From contig MU603999.1 in assembly GCA_025201845.1 (NCBI GenBank), positions 1 through 64,000 of the forward strand: a stretch of DNA of 64,000 bases. The letters run 5' to 3'. How positions within the stretch are numbered: the first letter of the stretch is position 1; every line of letters starts with the position of its first letter. The notes under the pieces were generated by a model, which ran no database searches, was not told the origin of the DNA, and saw nothing but the letters and a program-made list of their open reading frames with translations. The position numbers and the translations under genes are program-made. This document shows, in pieces, positions 40,701 through 50,202 of the stretch. The DNA comes from Martensiomyces pterosporus. Lineage: Eukaryota; Kickxellomycota; Kickxellomycetes; Kickxellales; Kickxellaceae.

Positions 40701-41238
40701 TGAACACCGTCCCCGAGGCAACAACCAAGTCCGCCAGAGTTTCGCCGTGAAACGCCGCCGAGTAGAGAATGCAGTGCTCCTCGCATTGTGCGTAGTGGAC
40801 AAGACACCCGGTCTCAGAGTCGCATATGTGGACCTGGTTGTGTGCCAATGCCAAACACACGTACCATCTACTCGTCGCCGGGTCCTTGGCCCAGTGCCCT
40901 GCTTTGATCCAGTCGTCCACCTCAAATTGCCGAATGACGCTGATCTCAGCCTCTTTCTCGTCGCAGCGGATATCGACGACTGACCATGATTTTGATCCAA
41001 ACACCAGCACCGTGCTGTTATGTGCGGTGCCGCTATCTCGATCCGTTGTCTTCAGGGGAACGATTCCGTAGATGCGTGTGTACGGAAACACGTCCTTGCG
41101 CCCTATGCACTTGCCTGCGAGTGTCTCATAGACACACAGCGATCCGCCGCTGGATGCTAACACGTGGTGATCTGTGAGGAATTCGAGCACTGTCACAGGC
41201 AGCTTGTGAAAGGCAGACACAATACCACCGCCCGCCAT
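37747..41238 (-). CDS. WDR6/Rtt10 WD40-repeat protein (tRNA 2'-O-methyltransferase partner), two exons
   Basis: WDR6 (yeast Rtt10/Trm734) partners with the FTSJ1/Trm7 methyltransferase that 2'-O-methylates tRNA position 34. The 1132-residue protein starts at the ATG at 41238 (MAGGGIVSAFHKLPVTV). WD40 blades are plain: 'HDGVIFCVRISHDGQEVASV' with 'DDRTMRLWRL', 'HQARIWSCLVLDRFLISCSE', 'WSIAVNPSGSSVVSGGSDGS'. Exon 1 is 41238-37901. A 93-bp intron (37900-37808) with GTAAGT, a CTAAC branch site and TAG follows; exon 2 (37807-37747) adds 19 residues including 'FVAGIGVEALEL', which resembles the usual end of the family. Reading through the intron would give an immediate stop. It is divergent from the Rtp1-like gene. 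Confidence 0.9.
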
Positions 41239-41566
41239 GCTTTGAGACACGATTATATGTAGGGTAAGGCGGCTCTAGAGTGCAAAAAGAAGGAAGGAAC
41301 AACGCCGGTCTAAAGCCAGGGCTTTTTTTTTTGCCAGCCCAGAGCCCGACCCACACAAGAAAGGGCTTCGGATTGCCCGCCAAAAACCAGCTTGTGGTAA
41401 ACAAGCCTCTGCCACGTGATGCGTGCTCTAATCCTTTGAAAAATCAGCAGCAGCAGGCTCCAGTGCTGCTAAGCAAGCGATGACAAATTCGCCAGCTGTC
41501 GCTTTTCGCCACCGCCCTGTTTCAATTTGCATATTTTCTTCAGCACCTCCATTCCATTCGAATGTA
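41239..41566. promoter_or_regulatory. Divergent intergenic region WDR6 / RTP1
   Basis: The 328 bp separate two housekeeping start codons. A T-run (41323-41332) lies in the middle. No TATA is seen. A minimal start-stop upstream frame (ATGTAA at 41562-41567) abuts the RTP1 ATG. Confidence 0.5.
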
Positions 41567-44500
41567 ATGGCCGCAACAGGACTTTCAGGCGACTATCCCT
41601 CGCTCCGGCGCCTAGCCGACCAAACCGCACTCGCCCTGGATCTCATAAAAGAGGCGATCAAGGGGCTCAGCAAAAGCGGCGTATCCACAGACGCAGAGGT
41701 GCTCGAGTCGCTGCAGCGGCCGCCCACACTAGAGATCCTGTCCACGCTAGAATCCTTGCAGGACGAAATCGTTGAGGGGTCCAAAAACACCCAAGACGAG
41801 ATGAGAGTCGATCCACTGGGCTTGCGTGACCGCAAAGCCGTCGTGCAAGCACTTGATCTTTTGGTGGTGTTTGAGGTGGAGCCACGGCTGTTCCCTGGTA
41901 TTGGTGTCCCGCTGTCCCAGCGCGTGCAGTCAAATGCCGTTGCAGCGCTCGCGCAATTGCGCCAGCGAGCACCGAGCTGGAACCCCACAGAGAGCGTCAA
42001 TCTGGCGCAGCTGGCTAGTAGGATGGTGCGAATAGTGGATAGGTGTGTGGGGCTGACAGATGTTGCGGCGATTCTCATAAGCAGGTACGTTGGCGACATT
42101 CTGGCGGCGCTGCTGCAAACTGCCTACGCGCCGCTGCCGCCCCAGCCAGCAAGCGGCACGCATCTGGTGACATCGCAGTATTATGTTGAAAGGGATCAGG
42201 AGAAGAGAGTCGAGTTACGAAAGGCGTTTACCAGAGTGTTCAACAGCAGCGAGTCGTACTTGCTCCTCGAGTCGCTCTCGGCGTTAATGACTGCTGCGGT
42301 CACGCATAAACCAAAGCCGGGGCCCAAGTGGTTCCGCACGCTGTGTGGTCGCTTCCTCTCGCGCATCTTGCTCCGTCCCGCGGGAGTGCGCATAACTATT
42401 GATTATATGGTGAGTGGAGACGAGGATCCGACGGCAGAGAAGCTGGACAGAATAGCCAACCTGCTGCTTACGCCACCGACCGGCATTACCGTGCAGGACT
42501 ACAATGCACAGGTGCTGCCACAGGTGCTTGAGCTGTCGGATGGCAGGAGAGACCAGGAGGACGCGGAGGAGCATCGTGATGCTAATGAGGCTATACGGAG
42601 TGCGTTGGACGAGAACACCAGACGCAGGAGGATCGCGCAGACAGCTGTGTATGTGCTGCGCCAGGTGGCAGAGAAGGACAAGGATGCGTTCCGCACATAT
42701 GTGGCTGAACCAATAGCCGCACTGCTCCTGAGGTGGTTTGACTCACGCACCATGTCTAAGCACAAAGGGTTGGGGCGTAGTGCCTATAGCAACGCGGCTG
42801 TTGAAGAACTCAGCACCAGTGGTACCGAGGGCCATACTGGCGACCCGATTTTGCGCGGACTGGGAGCTAAAGGCAGCAGCATCAGTGATAAGGCAGCCGG
42901 CAAGCGGCCGCTGATCAAGGTCATTGGTGAATCTGAGGAGCCCACGGATGCCAACAAGGTTTCAAAGCCAGTGCAGGCGATTGGTAGCGGCGAGGAGCTG
43001 CGGACCACGCTAGCAAGGATCAGCCAGCTCGTTCTGGATGGCGTTCCCTCAGGACCCTTGCTTGCTGAGCTTGTGGTGCCTGTATTTGCGCCTCTTTTCT
43101 ACTGGTATGCATTCGAGGCGGAGGCAGCTGAGCAAAAATCGAAGGATTCTGAGGCAGGGACTAATGTGGCTGTGCTGCGCGACATCTTGGTTACCACACT
43201 GCGCCTATTGCCGCAGTCAGCGTCGATTTCAGTGGTCCTGAATCTGATCCAGACGGTGCGTGGCAGTGATGGCCATGAAGGGGAGGCAGCGGAGGACTGG
43301 CCGGTGTTTGTTATGAATCCTGGGACCAAGGCTACAGAGATTGCGTGGCACAGCGATGTGCGAGACTTGCTCAAATCGCCTGTGGAAAACTCTGCGGCTG
43401 CAGAGTCCACGCTTGCTTTAGACGATGGCCCAGACAAGCCGCAAGGGGGAACAGATGCAGCAGCGCAGCAGTTTATTTCAATCGATGCGCTGTTAGGCGT
43501 GCTTGGATCGGATGCACTGAGCGGCATCATCGGCAGCATGTTTATCACCATTCTACGCGAGCAAGAGGCGCTCCTGGAGCTTGTGCGCGAATCCAGCAGC
43601 GTGTCTGCACAGACGCTTATGCGCAAGTGGTGGCTTGTCTCGCAAGTGGCCATGGCGATGGTTGATCGGTTTGGGCCAGCAGTCTTGACCAAGCACGTCC
43701 ATGTGCTGGCGTTTATCCTCAGCACGCTGGAGCGCTCGCAGGAGGCAGTCATGACCACGGCCAGGGGCGCCAGCGATGGCGCACAGTCAGCAGAAAAGAA
43801 GAAGTGGGGAGGCGCTGCACCCGAGATGTCAGTGGAGGCTTTGCTGAACTCGCTGAGCGTCGAATCGCCGTTGGGTGCACAAGAAGCAGAGGGAGTGGCT
43901 ACTGAGGATATAGGTGAGGAGATCGAGCACAAGGTCGGCGAGACCGAAATGGTCATTTTGGCGTTAATGCTACTGGGCCAGATCATGCTGGCGAGCGAGC
44001 AAAAGACACTCGAAGCGCTCGCACCTATGGCATCTGGCCGTCCCTTGTCCAGCCAGAGCAAGCCGAGCAGCGGCATCACGGACACGATTCCGGCAATCCA
44101 GTGGGACGACCAATCGCTGCGGCTGCTCCGGAGTATCCTGGGGCAAGTAAAGCTGCTCAGCGACCAGCGCTCCGTTCCGATGGTCTCCCGACTCGCGGGC
44201 GAAGTCAAGCTGCAGGTGGTAATGACGCTGGCCTTGAATGGCGCTGGAAATGGCAATGCAGCCAGTGCAGCTGGCGAAGCGGAGGTGTCGACGGACGATG
44301 CAGAGGAGGTGCAGAGATTCAATGCTGCGCTGCGGGATGCCAACGACGACATGATCCCCGTAAGAGCCCACGGCATTGTCGAGCTAAGAAACATGGTGCT
44401 GGCTAAGTCGCCAGCGCTGCAGAGCAGCGGCGACAGGATGGACGCTACCATCAACGTGTTTGTCCAGATGGTGCAGTCGAGCGACAGCTTCATTTACTTG

Positions 44501-45103
44501 AATGCCGTGCGTGGACTGTCGGCGCTGGCCGACGTGCACGGACAAAAGTTTGTCGCAAGGCTGGTTGCCATGTACTGCCAGCCAGAGCTGTCCCTGGACG
44601 AACGGGTGCGTGTAGGCGAGGCGCTCTTGCAGACTGCGCTGCGTGCTGGCGAGATGCTTGCGGAGCTGTCGCCCCTTATAGTCCCGCAGCTCATCAACAT
44701 CATTCACACCAAAAGCGAGCTGGCCGATGAGGAGTGCGAGGCGGTGGTGATGGCTCACTCGGCACTGTCGATTCTGTCGGCTATGGCGCAAACAAGCGCC
44801 CTGGCGCTGCAGCAGTGGGTGACGGAGCTGGCTGGGTCGCTGAATGACCTTCTGCTGCTGACGAAGACTGCGACTGTCTTGCGGAGGGCCGCGGTGGTGT
44901 TCTGGGTGTCCCTGATGCGCGGGTACGGCGACAGACTGATGAGGCTTGTGGATCCCGAGATCCTGAGGATGGCATACAAGACGCTCCGTAGGGTGGAGGA
45001 CTCTGACACGGATGAGCTGACGCGCATGCACGCGCGCGTTGGGATCGAGGAGCTGGACGATGTCATGCGGAGCCAGCTCTTTGCCAGGCCAAACTACCTG
45101 TAG
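41567..45103 (+). CDS. RTP1: RNA polymerase II assembly/import factor Rtp1 (TANGO6 family)
   Basis: Rtp1 helps assemble and import RNA polymerase II in yeast; animal TANGO6 is its relative. The 1178-residue all-helical, HEAT-like protein is taken from the ATG at 41567 (MAATGLSGDYPSLRR); an in-frame ATG at 41480 would add 29 residues of poor character. Seen: 'NLLLTPPTGITVQDYNAQVL', a region around residues 285-320, and the two C-terminal Rtp1 domains, 'DDMIPVRAHGIVELRNMVLA' with 'FIYLNAVRGLSALADVHGQK' and 'RRAAVVFWVSLMRGYGDRLM'. The ending 'RMHARVGIEELDDVMR' fits the family. A Ser/acidic disordered linker occurs near residues 700-760. No intron is needed. Confidence 0.85.
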   Translation: MAATGLSGDYPSLRRLADQTALALDLIKEAIKGLSKSGVSTDAEVLESLQRPPTLEILSTLESLQDEIVEGSKNTQDEMRVDPLGLRDRKAVVQALDLLVVFEVEPRLFPGIGVPLSQRVQSNAVAALAQLRQRAPSWNPTESVNLAQLASRMVRIVDRCVGLTDVAAILISRYVGDILAALLQTAYAPLPPQPASGTHLVTSQYYVERDQEKRVELRKAFTRVFNSSESYLLLESLSALMTAAVTHKPKPGPKWFRTLCGRFLSRILLRPAGVRITIDYMVSGDEDPTAEKLDRIANLLLTPPTGITVQDYNAQVLPQVLELSDGRRDQEDAEEHRDANEAIRSALDENTRRRRIAQTAVYVLRQVAEKDKDAFRTYVAEPIAALLLRWFDSRTMSKHKGLGRSAYSNAAVEELSTSGTEGHTGDPILRGLGAKGSSISDKAAGKRPLIKVIGESEEPTDANKVSKPVQAIGSGEELRTTLARISQLVLDGVPSGPLLAELVVPVFAPLFYWYAFEAEAAEQKSKDSEAGTNVAVLRDILVTTLRLLPQSASISVVLNLIQTVRGSDGHEGEAAEDWPVFVMNPGTKATEIAWHSDVRDLLKSPVENSAAAESTLALDDGPDKPQGGTDAAAQQFISIDALLGVLGSDALSGIIGSMFITILREQEALLELVRESSSVSAQTLMRKWWLVSQVAMAMVDRFGPAVLTKHVHVLAFILSTLERSQEAVMTTARGASDGAQSAEKKKWGGAAPEMSVEALLNSLSVESPLGAQEAEGVATEDIGEEIEHKVGETEMVILALMLLGQIMLASEQKTLEALAPMASGRPLSSQSKPSSGITDTIPAIQWDDQSLRLLRSILGQVKLLSDQRSVPMVSRLAGEVKLQVVMTLALNGAGNGNAASAAGEAEVSTDDAEEVQRFNAALRDANDDMIPVRAHGIVELRNMVLAKSPALQSSGDRMDATINVFVQMVQSSDSFIYLNAVRGLSALADVHGQKFVARLVAMYCQPELSLDERVRVGEALLQTALRAGEMLAELSPLIVPQLINIIHTKSELADEECEAVVMAHSALSILSAMAQTSALALQQWVTELAGSLNDLLLLTKTATVLRRAAVVFWVSLMRGYGDRLMRLVDPEILRMAYKTLRRVEDSDTDELTRMHARVGIEELDDVMRSQLFARPNYL

Positions 45104-45251
45104 TCAACTCGTTGTTGCGTGTGGGTGGGTATGCAATAAAAGCGGTGTGTTGAACGCTCAGAAAGAGAAGGAACAACAGAAAACGCTAATGCAGCAGCAG
45201 CTCGCATGGCGATGCAGCCTGGTTGAAGGCGGGGGAGTGGACTGGGGCTGC

Positions 45252-46436
45252 TTATTTGTATCTCCGCCACGACTTGCCATTCTCGCGCGCCTTGTTGGGC
45301 CCGAGCCCCGTGCTGCTGTAGAACTGCGACCGCTTGACAAACTTTGGCGACGACCCGTTGCTCACCAGGTCCTGGATATACGGCCGACTCACCGACAGCT
45401 CACTCAGCCTAGCAAGCAGCGACGGCCTCTCGTCGTCGCCTGTATCGTGGCCGCTGCTGATGCTGCCTGCGCTCAGCTGCGACATGCTACGGGAGTGGCC
45501 CACGGCCGATTCTGGCCGCGACCTGGTCGAGCTGAATCGCGACAGACTCTTCGTTTCGATCCCCTGCTCGCTGGCGTCGTCGGGGGTGGTTGCGGGCTGC
45601 GATTTGTCGTAGCGCCGCCGCCGGGTGGATGAGGGCGACTTGCCCCGGATGCCACCGAGGCTCTTGCGTGGCTTGGAGGAGAGCCGATTGCTGAACATGC
45701 GGGGCACGGTGGCCGCCTTTGTCCCTGCGGAGAACGAGGGGGCTGCTTCGTCCACTTGATCGCTGGGCACAGGAGGAGCCTCGATTTCCTCTCCTCTTAC
45801 GCTGGACGCTGATGAGGTGATGCTGTGGGTGCGTGAGTGGGCGGGGCTGGTAAGCGCCGAGACAGCTTGGCTTGGAGGCGGCTCCGTAGTAGGTGGCGCC
45901 ATGGCCGTAGCGATGGGGGCGGTGGCAGATGCAGCCACCGCAGTAGTGCCAGCGGGCTGCTGTGGGGGTGGCGAGGCCTGTGCGGTGGAGTCGTCCACAC
46001 CAGCGGCGGCGGTGGTCTTCTCGCTGAGTGCAGGCGAAGGCATCTGCTGCAGCGCCTTTTGCGGACCACTGCTATCCGGTGCGGTGCTATTTGTTGCTGC
46101 TGTGGGTTTGCGGAGATTGAGGAGTGGTTTTGTGGCAGTGCTGATATCGGCAAGCTTTGGTATCTTCGACTCCTCCAACGCCTTCCGCTCGTTGCTAAGG
46201 TTAATCTGGGTCGCCCTCTTCGACACGCTGTTTGCCCTCTCGGGAGAATCGGCGCTGGCAAAGTTCTTGGGGAGCTTTAGCTTTGTGCGTGGCGGGGCCG
46301 AAAGCCCGCTTTGCGGGGTGGGGCCGTGGGTCTTTTCTATCCACTTGACACGGTCGACCACAGACGACCTGCCAGCGGTCGCAGATGCGCCTGGGAGTGC
46401 CAGGCGGGGCTTTTCCTGCGGTGCGTCCTGAAGCAT
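45252..46436 (-). CDS. Hypothetical Ser/Pro/Ala-rich disordered protein
   Basis: The 394-residue protein starts at the ATG at 46436 (MLQDAPQEKPRLALPG). An upstream in-frame ATG at 46592 would add a hydrophobic but unlikely leader. The protein is almost all low complexity: basic and Pro/Ser/Thr-rich, with 'RSSVVDRVKWIEKTHGPTP' near the N-terminus, 'PRKSLGGIRGKSPSSTRRRR' near residue 270 and a more ordered-looking C-terminus 'DERPSLLARLSELSVSRPYI' to 'KSWRRYK'. Many Ser-Pro/Arg-rich sites suggest phosphorylation, for example in a cytoskeletal or cell-polarity adaptor. No domain was recognised. It converges with the Rtp1 gene (stops about 150 bp apart). Confidence 0.7.
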   Translation of the reverse strand: MLQDAPQEKPRLALPGASATAGRSSVVDRVKWIEKTHGPTPQSGLSAPPRTKLKLPKNFASADSPERANSVSKRATQINLSNERKALEESKIPKLADISTATKPLLNLRKPTAATNSTAPDSSGPQKALQQMPSPALSEKTTAAAGVDDSTAQASPPPQQPAGTTAVAASATAPIATAMAPPTTEPPPSQAVSALTSPAHSRTHSITSSASSVRGEEIEAPPVPSDQVDEAAPSFSAGTKAATVPRMFSNRLSSKPRKSLGGIRGKSPSSTRRRRYDKSQPATTPDDASEQGIETKSLSRFSSTRSRPESAVGHSRSMSQLSAGSISSGHDTGDDERPSLLARLSELSVSRPYIQDLVSNGSSPKFVKRSQFYSSTGLGPNKARENGKSWRRYK

Positions 46437-47163
46437 GTTGGCTGGAAAGGCAGCGGAAGCAAAAGTGTGTATGCAGATGGGTGCTGATAAGGGAGACGTG
46501 CGGAAAAAGACAAAGAAAGAGAGAGAGAAAATGGTAGTCAGTGGCTGCCAGAGAGACAGGAGAGAAAGAGGGGCCGCGAGAGCCTGCTCCACTGGGGCTA
46601 TCGCTTGGTATTTTTATACGGCGTGCCGAGGAGTGCAGTTCTCGTGAGCGGTGCACATCCCTCCAACAATGCAAAGCCCACAAACAGGTTTTTGCTTTAA
46701 GGTGGGCAAGCAGTTCAATCGGTTTTGGCAAGAACAATCGAGGAGGCAAGAGCTGCTTGTCGCCTGTCCAGACGTGACAATAAACGGCCCTTTGTCTCCA
46801 TCCAGCAGGTGAATTTGGGACCCCGACGCCAAGCGGTGGCCACGGCTCTCTTCACAGCAAACAGAGAATGCCGTGGATTAAACTTTGTGCGACGCCAAGA
46901 AAGGAGCACAAAACGCTCTTTGAGCAAGCGGCGCTCGCTGCATGGAATAGTAAAGGCGTTTAGACAGCCTTGCCACTCGAACCACCACATGCATCGCCGC
47001 CTCAGTGGTGGATTGGTGCATGCGTGGGCCTTTCCTCCAACCCTCCTGTCTTTGCTGCACAGGGCGTGCAGTACACACTCGCACGCAGACGGAGAGACGC
47101 AGCTGCTGCACTTGTTTGAAAAGACACTAGGAGAAAGGGTGGGGGAATCAGCTACAGAACGCT
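46437..47163. other. Intergenic between OST1 stop and the Ser-rich protein start
   Basis: The 727 bp contain the upstream region of the Ser-rich protein gene and the 3' end of OST1. A short A/G-rich stretch occurs at 46500-46570. No gene, tRNA or repeat was recognised. Confidence 0.4.
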
Positions 47164-48756
47164 TCACTCGGTCTTCTTTGTCTTTGGCTTGCCGCTCCTG
47201 CTCCTGCTCCTTGCCTTTGCCCGCCTGGGCTCCAAGCCAAACTGCATTCTGCTGGCGGCTGAGGCGAGGGCAAACAGGGCAAAGAACGCAGCGGCGATCA
47301 CCGCCGGTTTCTGCCAGAACGAGATCGCCGAGTAGCTGTAAGCAACGAGAATGTCCTTGTGCATGTCGGGCGCCACATTCCTCTGTCTGACGACCACTGT
47401 CGTGCGGCCGGTGGAATCCAGGTAGTATTTGAGGGGCTGCTTCTCGATGCCATCAACGCCGAACGGGATCTTGACGTCAATGTCCTTTGCTCCCTCGGGC
47501 AGCGTAATCCTCAGCTCATAGCTGTTGATGGCGACATTCTCGGCATTGGCTGCTGCAACAGTGAGCTCCGACTCCTGCGACGCGCATGCAGCGATCGATC
47601 CAATAAACGGCACCTTGAGCAGATACCTGCCTGCTCCCTTGGCGCTGTCGATCTTCAGGTGCTCGCTCAGCGGGACGCTGTAGCCATGCCACCAGGTGTA
47701 GTTCCAGCCGCCGGGGAGAGGGTAGCGCGGCTTGAGCTGCAGGATCTTGAATGCCTCCTCGCCCTTCTGCCTGCGTCTGCCAGTGACAGCCGACGTAGAC
47801 ACGTTGCCGATTTCGTCAACAAAGTACATCTCGCGGGCGTTGACGGGAACCTTCACCAGCAGGGTCTTGATAAAGTTGTCCCTGGTGCGCATGAACTTTG
47901 AAATCGTCTGCTTGACCTTGTCGAACGGGCCGTCGATCTCGGGCCCGCGGTTGCGCAGTGCGTAGTGCTCGAGCACATTGAGGTCATCGGCCCAGTGGCT
48001 GACAAAGTACTCTCTGCGGTGCGTCAATGCCTCGAGCTGCTCGCCGTTGTCCATGAAGTTGACCTCCACCTTCTGGCCCTTCAGTGCAGCCAGGTCATCT
48101 TCCTTTTCGCTGTCGCTGGCGAGGAATGGGCCAAACGTCACCGTGCTGCCGTCCTTCTTCGCTCCGCCGCCCACGCTGACCTTCGAGAACCGCCTCACCT
48201 CGCCGGGCGCCTTGACAACGGTCTTTTGCTTCCTTGTTGGGTAGATCGACTTGACCAGAGCTTCGTCCGACCACTCCCAGTACTGGTCCTCGGCCTGCTT
48301 GACTGCCTTTGGCTTGGGCTGGACCAGGTTGGTGAAGACGAAATCGACGTTCAAGCTCAGCTTCTCGCCGGGCTGCAGAGCCCGACGCAGGGTTGCCTGA
48401 AACAGCTGCGCCTGGCGCCGCTTATCCACTCCATCCAGCTTGACCACCTCCAGTGAGTCGCCGCTCTTCCGCTCGCGGACCGTCAGCTCGGACAAGCTGG
48501 GCAGCTTGTCCAGGGGGACTGCCACGGTGTACGATTTGTACACCTTGCTGGCGTGCTCGTTTTGCACCACGACGCCAACCTGCTCCCGCACGTAGGGCCC
48601 CGGCTGCAGATTGACTGTGCGGATTAAATTCGTGTTCACTAGACCAGAGCGCGTACCGGAGGCCCCTGCTGCAGCAAGGGCCTGCTGGGCAGGCAAGGCG
48701 AGTAAGAGAAGCGCTGATACGGCGCACAACCGCGCACCCGTTGCCAGCAGTCTCAT
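47164..48756 (-). CDS. OST1: Oligosaccharyltransferase subunit Ost1 / ribophorin I
   Basis: This is a subunit of the ER enzyme that transfers the glycan to nascent Asn residues. The 530-residue protein has a signal peptide (1-28, 'LLLLALPAQQALA'), a lumenal part with 'NTNLIRTVNLQPGPYVREQV', 'VEVNFMDNGEQLEALTHRRE', 'YFVSHWADDLNVLEHYALRN' and 'QLKPRYPLPGGWNYTWWHGY', all characteristic of ribophorin I, and one transmembrane helix near 480-502 ('PAVIAAAFFALFALASAA'). The tail after it is short and highly basic, ending KPKTKKTE, which fits a cytosolic type I tail with ER retention. Length is close to yeast Ost1 (476) and human (607). Confidence 0.94.
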   Translation of the reverse strand: MRLLATGARLCAVSALLLLALPAQQALAAAGASGTRSGLVNTNLIRTVNLQPGPYVREQVGVVVQNEHASKVYKSYTVAVPLDKLPSLSELTVRERKSGDSLEVVKLDGVDKRRQAQLFQATLRRALQPGEKLSLNVDFVFTNLVQPKPKAVKQAEDQYWEWSDEALVKSIYPTRKQKTVVKAPGEVRRFSKVSVGGGAKKDGSTVTFGPFLASDSEKEDDLAALKGQKVEVNFMDNGEQLEALTHRREYFVSHWADDLNVLEHYALRNRGPEIDGPFDKVKQTISKFMRTRDNFIKTLLVKVPVNAREMYFVDEIGNVSTSAVTGRRRQKGEEAFKILQLKPRYPLPGGWNYTWWHGYSVPLSEHLKIDSAKGAGRYLLKVPFIGSIAACASQESELTVAAANAENVAINSYELRITLPEGAKDIDVKIPFGVDGIEKQPLKYYLDSTGRTTVVVRQRNVAPDMHKDILVAYSYSAISFWQKPAVIAAAFFALFALASAASRMQFGLEPRRAKARSRSRSGKPKTKKTE

Positions 48757-49152
48757 TGTCGAAGAATAAAAAGGAGTGTAGGGCTGAGGATGACTTGGGA
48801 ATTAATAAAAAGACAAATGCAAAAAGGCAAGGCTGGCCGAAGCACGCCGCGTGCTCTGTGACGACTGTCTTGCTGCCCTGGTGTCCACGCAAAAGGCGCT
48901 GATTTGATCTCGCAGCCAATGGCAGGCAACCAGCAGTTCCCAGATGCCGTGACCAGTAGGCTGGGTTTGATTTGTGTCGCAGCAGCGGTAAACACCCCTC
49001 AAAGCTCCCTGGCTGCTTACACATCGCGACGTCACAGCACATGCCAGCATAGCAATTGTGGATAATGCGTGTATTTATCTAGGTTTGGTTCTGGTGCTTG
49101 GCTAGCTGGAGCATTATCCGGCGCACAAGTAAAAAGGGATGTCTCTAGAGAG
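48757..49152. other. Intergenic upstream of OST1 and downstream of the Thr-Gln repeat gene
   Basis: The 396 bp contain the OST1 promoter and the 3' end of the neighbouring gene. No TATA box or other element was recognised. Confidence 0.4.
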
Positions 49153-50037
49153 TTAATGGCCGTACTGGCCGCTGCCGCTGCCGCCGCCATAGCTACCGCC
49201 GCCGCCGCTGCCGCCATAGCTGCCGCCCGTAGACACGGTCTGGGTAACGGTCACGGTCGAGGTATCAGTTTGGGTCTGAGTCTGAGTCTGAGTCTGGGTC
49301 TGGGTCAGGGTCTGGGTCTGGGTCAGAGTCTGAGTTTGGGTCTGGGTCTCAGTCTGGGTTTGGACCTGAGTCTCAGTCTGGGTCTGGGTCTGGGTCAGAG
49401 TTTGGGTCTGGGTCTCAGTCTGGGTCTGGGTCTGAGTCTCAGTCTGGGTCTGGACCTGAGTTTCAGTCTGGGTCTGGGTCTGGGTCTGAGTCTCAGTCTG
49501 GGTCTGGGTCTGGGTCTGGGTCTGAGTCTCGGTCTGGGTCTGAGTCTCGGTCTGGGTCTGGGTCTGCGTGACAGTCGTGGCAGGCGCGGTGGTAGTGCTG
49601 GTGACTGTGTTGGTAACAGTCTGAGGAGGTGCAGTCTCGGTCACTGTGTCCGTCTCGGTGACAGTCTGAGGAGGAGCGGTGACAGTCTGGGTCACGGTGT
49701 CCGTCTCGGTGATAGTCTGAGGAGGAGCGGTGACAGTCTGGGTGGCGGTTTGGGTGTTGGTCACGGTGGCGGTTTGGGTGGAAATCGCAGTGGAGGTCAC
49801 AGTGGCGGTCTCCGTGCTAGGGGCCGCAGTCTCGGTCTCGGTCTCCGTTGACGTCACAGTAATAGTGCTGGGCTGGGCAGTGACTGTCACGGTGGTAGTG
49901 GTAGTGGCCGTCTGGGTGACGGTTGAGCCGGAGTTGTACCCGCCGTAGTTCTGCAGGTTGACGCCCTCGGTGGCAGGCAAGGCGGCCACAGCGGTGGCAA
50001 GGGCGAGGAAAGCGATGGCTCCGATGTTCAACTGCAT
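49153..50037 (-). CDS. Secreted wall-type protein with Thr-Gln dipeptide repeats and Gly-Ser-Tyr tail
   Basis: The 294-residue protein has a signal peptide (1-19, MQLNIGAIAFLALATAVAAL). Residues about 37-155 alternate Thr with Val, Glu, Ala or Ser ('TVTQTATTTTTVTVTAQPST'), and about 156-265 are a nearly pure T-Q/T-E dipeptide array. The last 30 residues are Gly/Ser/Tyr-rich ('GGSYGGSGGGGSYGG'). There is no GPI signal and no transmembrane segment. Every second residue being Thr would favour extended beta strands with one hydroxyl-rich face, and would offer many O-mannosylation sites. Fungal wall mucins or adhesins are the closest analogy. It is divergent from another low-complexity wall protein whose repeat also uses Gly-Ser-Tyr. 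Confidence 0.8.
   Translation of the reverse strand: MQLNIGAIAFLALATAVAALPATEGVNLQNYGGYNSGSTVTQTATTTTTVTVTAQPSTITVTSTETETETAAPSTETATVTSTAISTQTATVTNTQTATQTVTAPPQTITETDTVTQTVTAPPQTVTETDTVTETAPPQTVTNTVTSTTTAPATTVTQTQTQTETQTQTETQTQTQTQTQTETQTQTQTQTETQVQTQTETQTQTQTETQTQTLTQTQTQTETQVQTQTETQTQTQTLTQTQTLTQTQTQTQTQTQTDTSTVTVTQTVSTGGSYGGSGGGGSYGGGSGSGQYGH
49270..49575. repeat. Hexanucleotide-based coding minisatellite
   Basis: Units of gtctgg and gtctga on the + strand (CAGACC/CAGACT types on the coding strand) are repeated for about 300 bp and encode Thr-Gln dipeptides, with occasional variants giving Glu, Leu or Val. Length polymorphism between strains is likely. Confidence 0.9.
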
Positions 50038-50194
50038 TTTGTATGGTGGCTGATGGGCTTGTAAGAGACGATGGGATTGAAGGTCGTTGGTGGTGAGAGG
50101 AGGCTGCGTATCTGTAGACTACGAATGCTCAGTGGTGTCTTTGAAGTCCAGGGATGGATGGTTTGAACGTTGCACATCTCGCCTGGTGCAAGGG

Positions 50195-50202
50195 TATTTA
50201 TA
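50195..50202 (-). promoter_or_regulatory. TATA box of the Thr-Gln repeat gene
   Basis: TATAAATA on the minus strand, about 165 bp before the ATG at 50037. Confidence 0.65.

Noticed and set aside
43099..44493. 464-codon open frame on the minus strand over RTP1
   Set aside because: Antisense shadow of conserved Rtp1 sequence; the product is Ser-rich with no recognisable domain.
46965..47000. tRNA-like B box (GGTTCGAGTGG on the minus strand)
   Set aside because: The flanking bases do not form a T-arm stem and no A box or acceptor stem is found at the right distance.
49069..49851. 260-codon + strand frame of Leu/Gly/Ser repeats
   Set aside because: It is the complement of the Thr-Gln hexamer array; no signal peptide or promoter supports translation on this strand.
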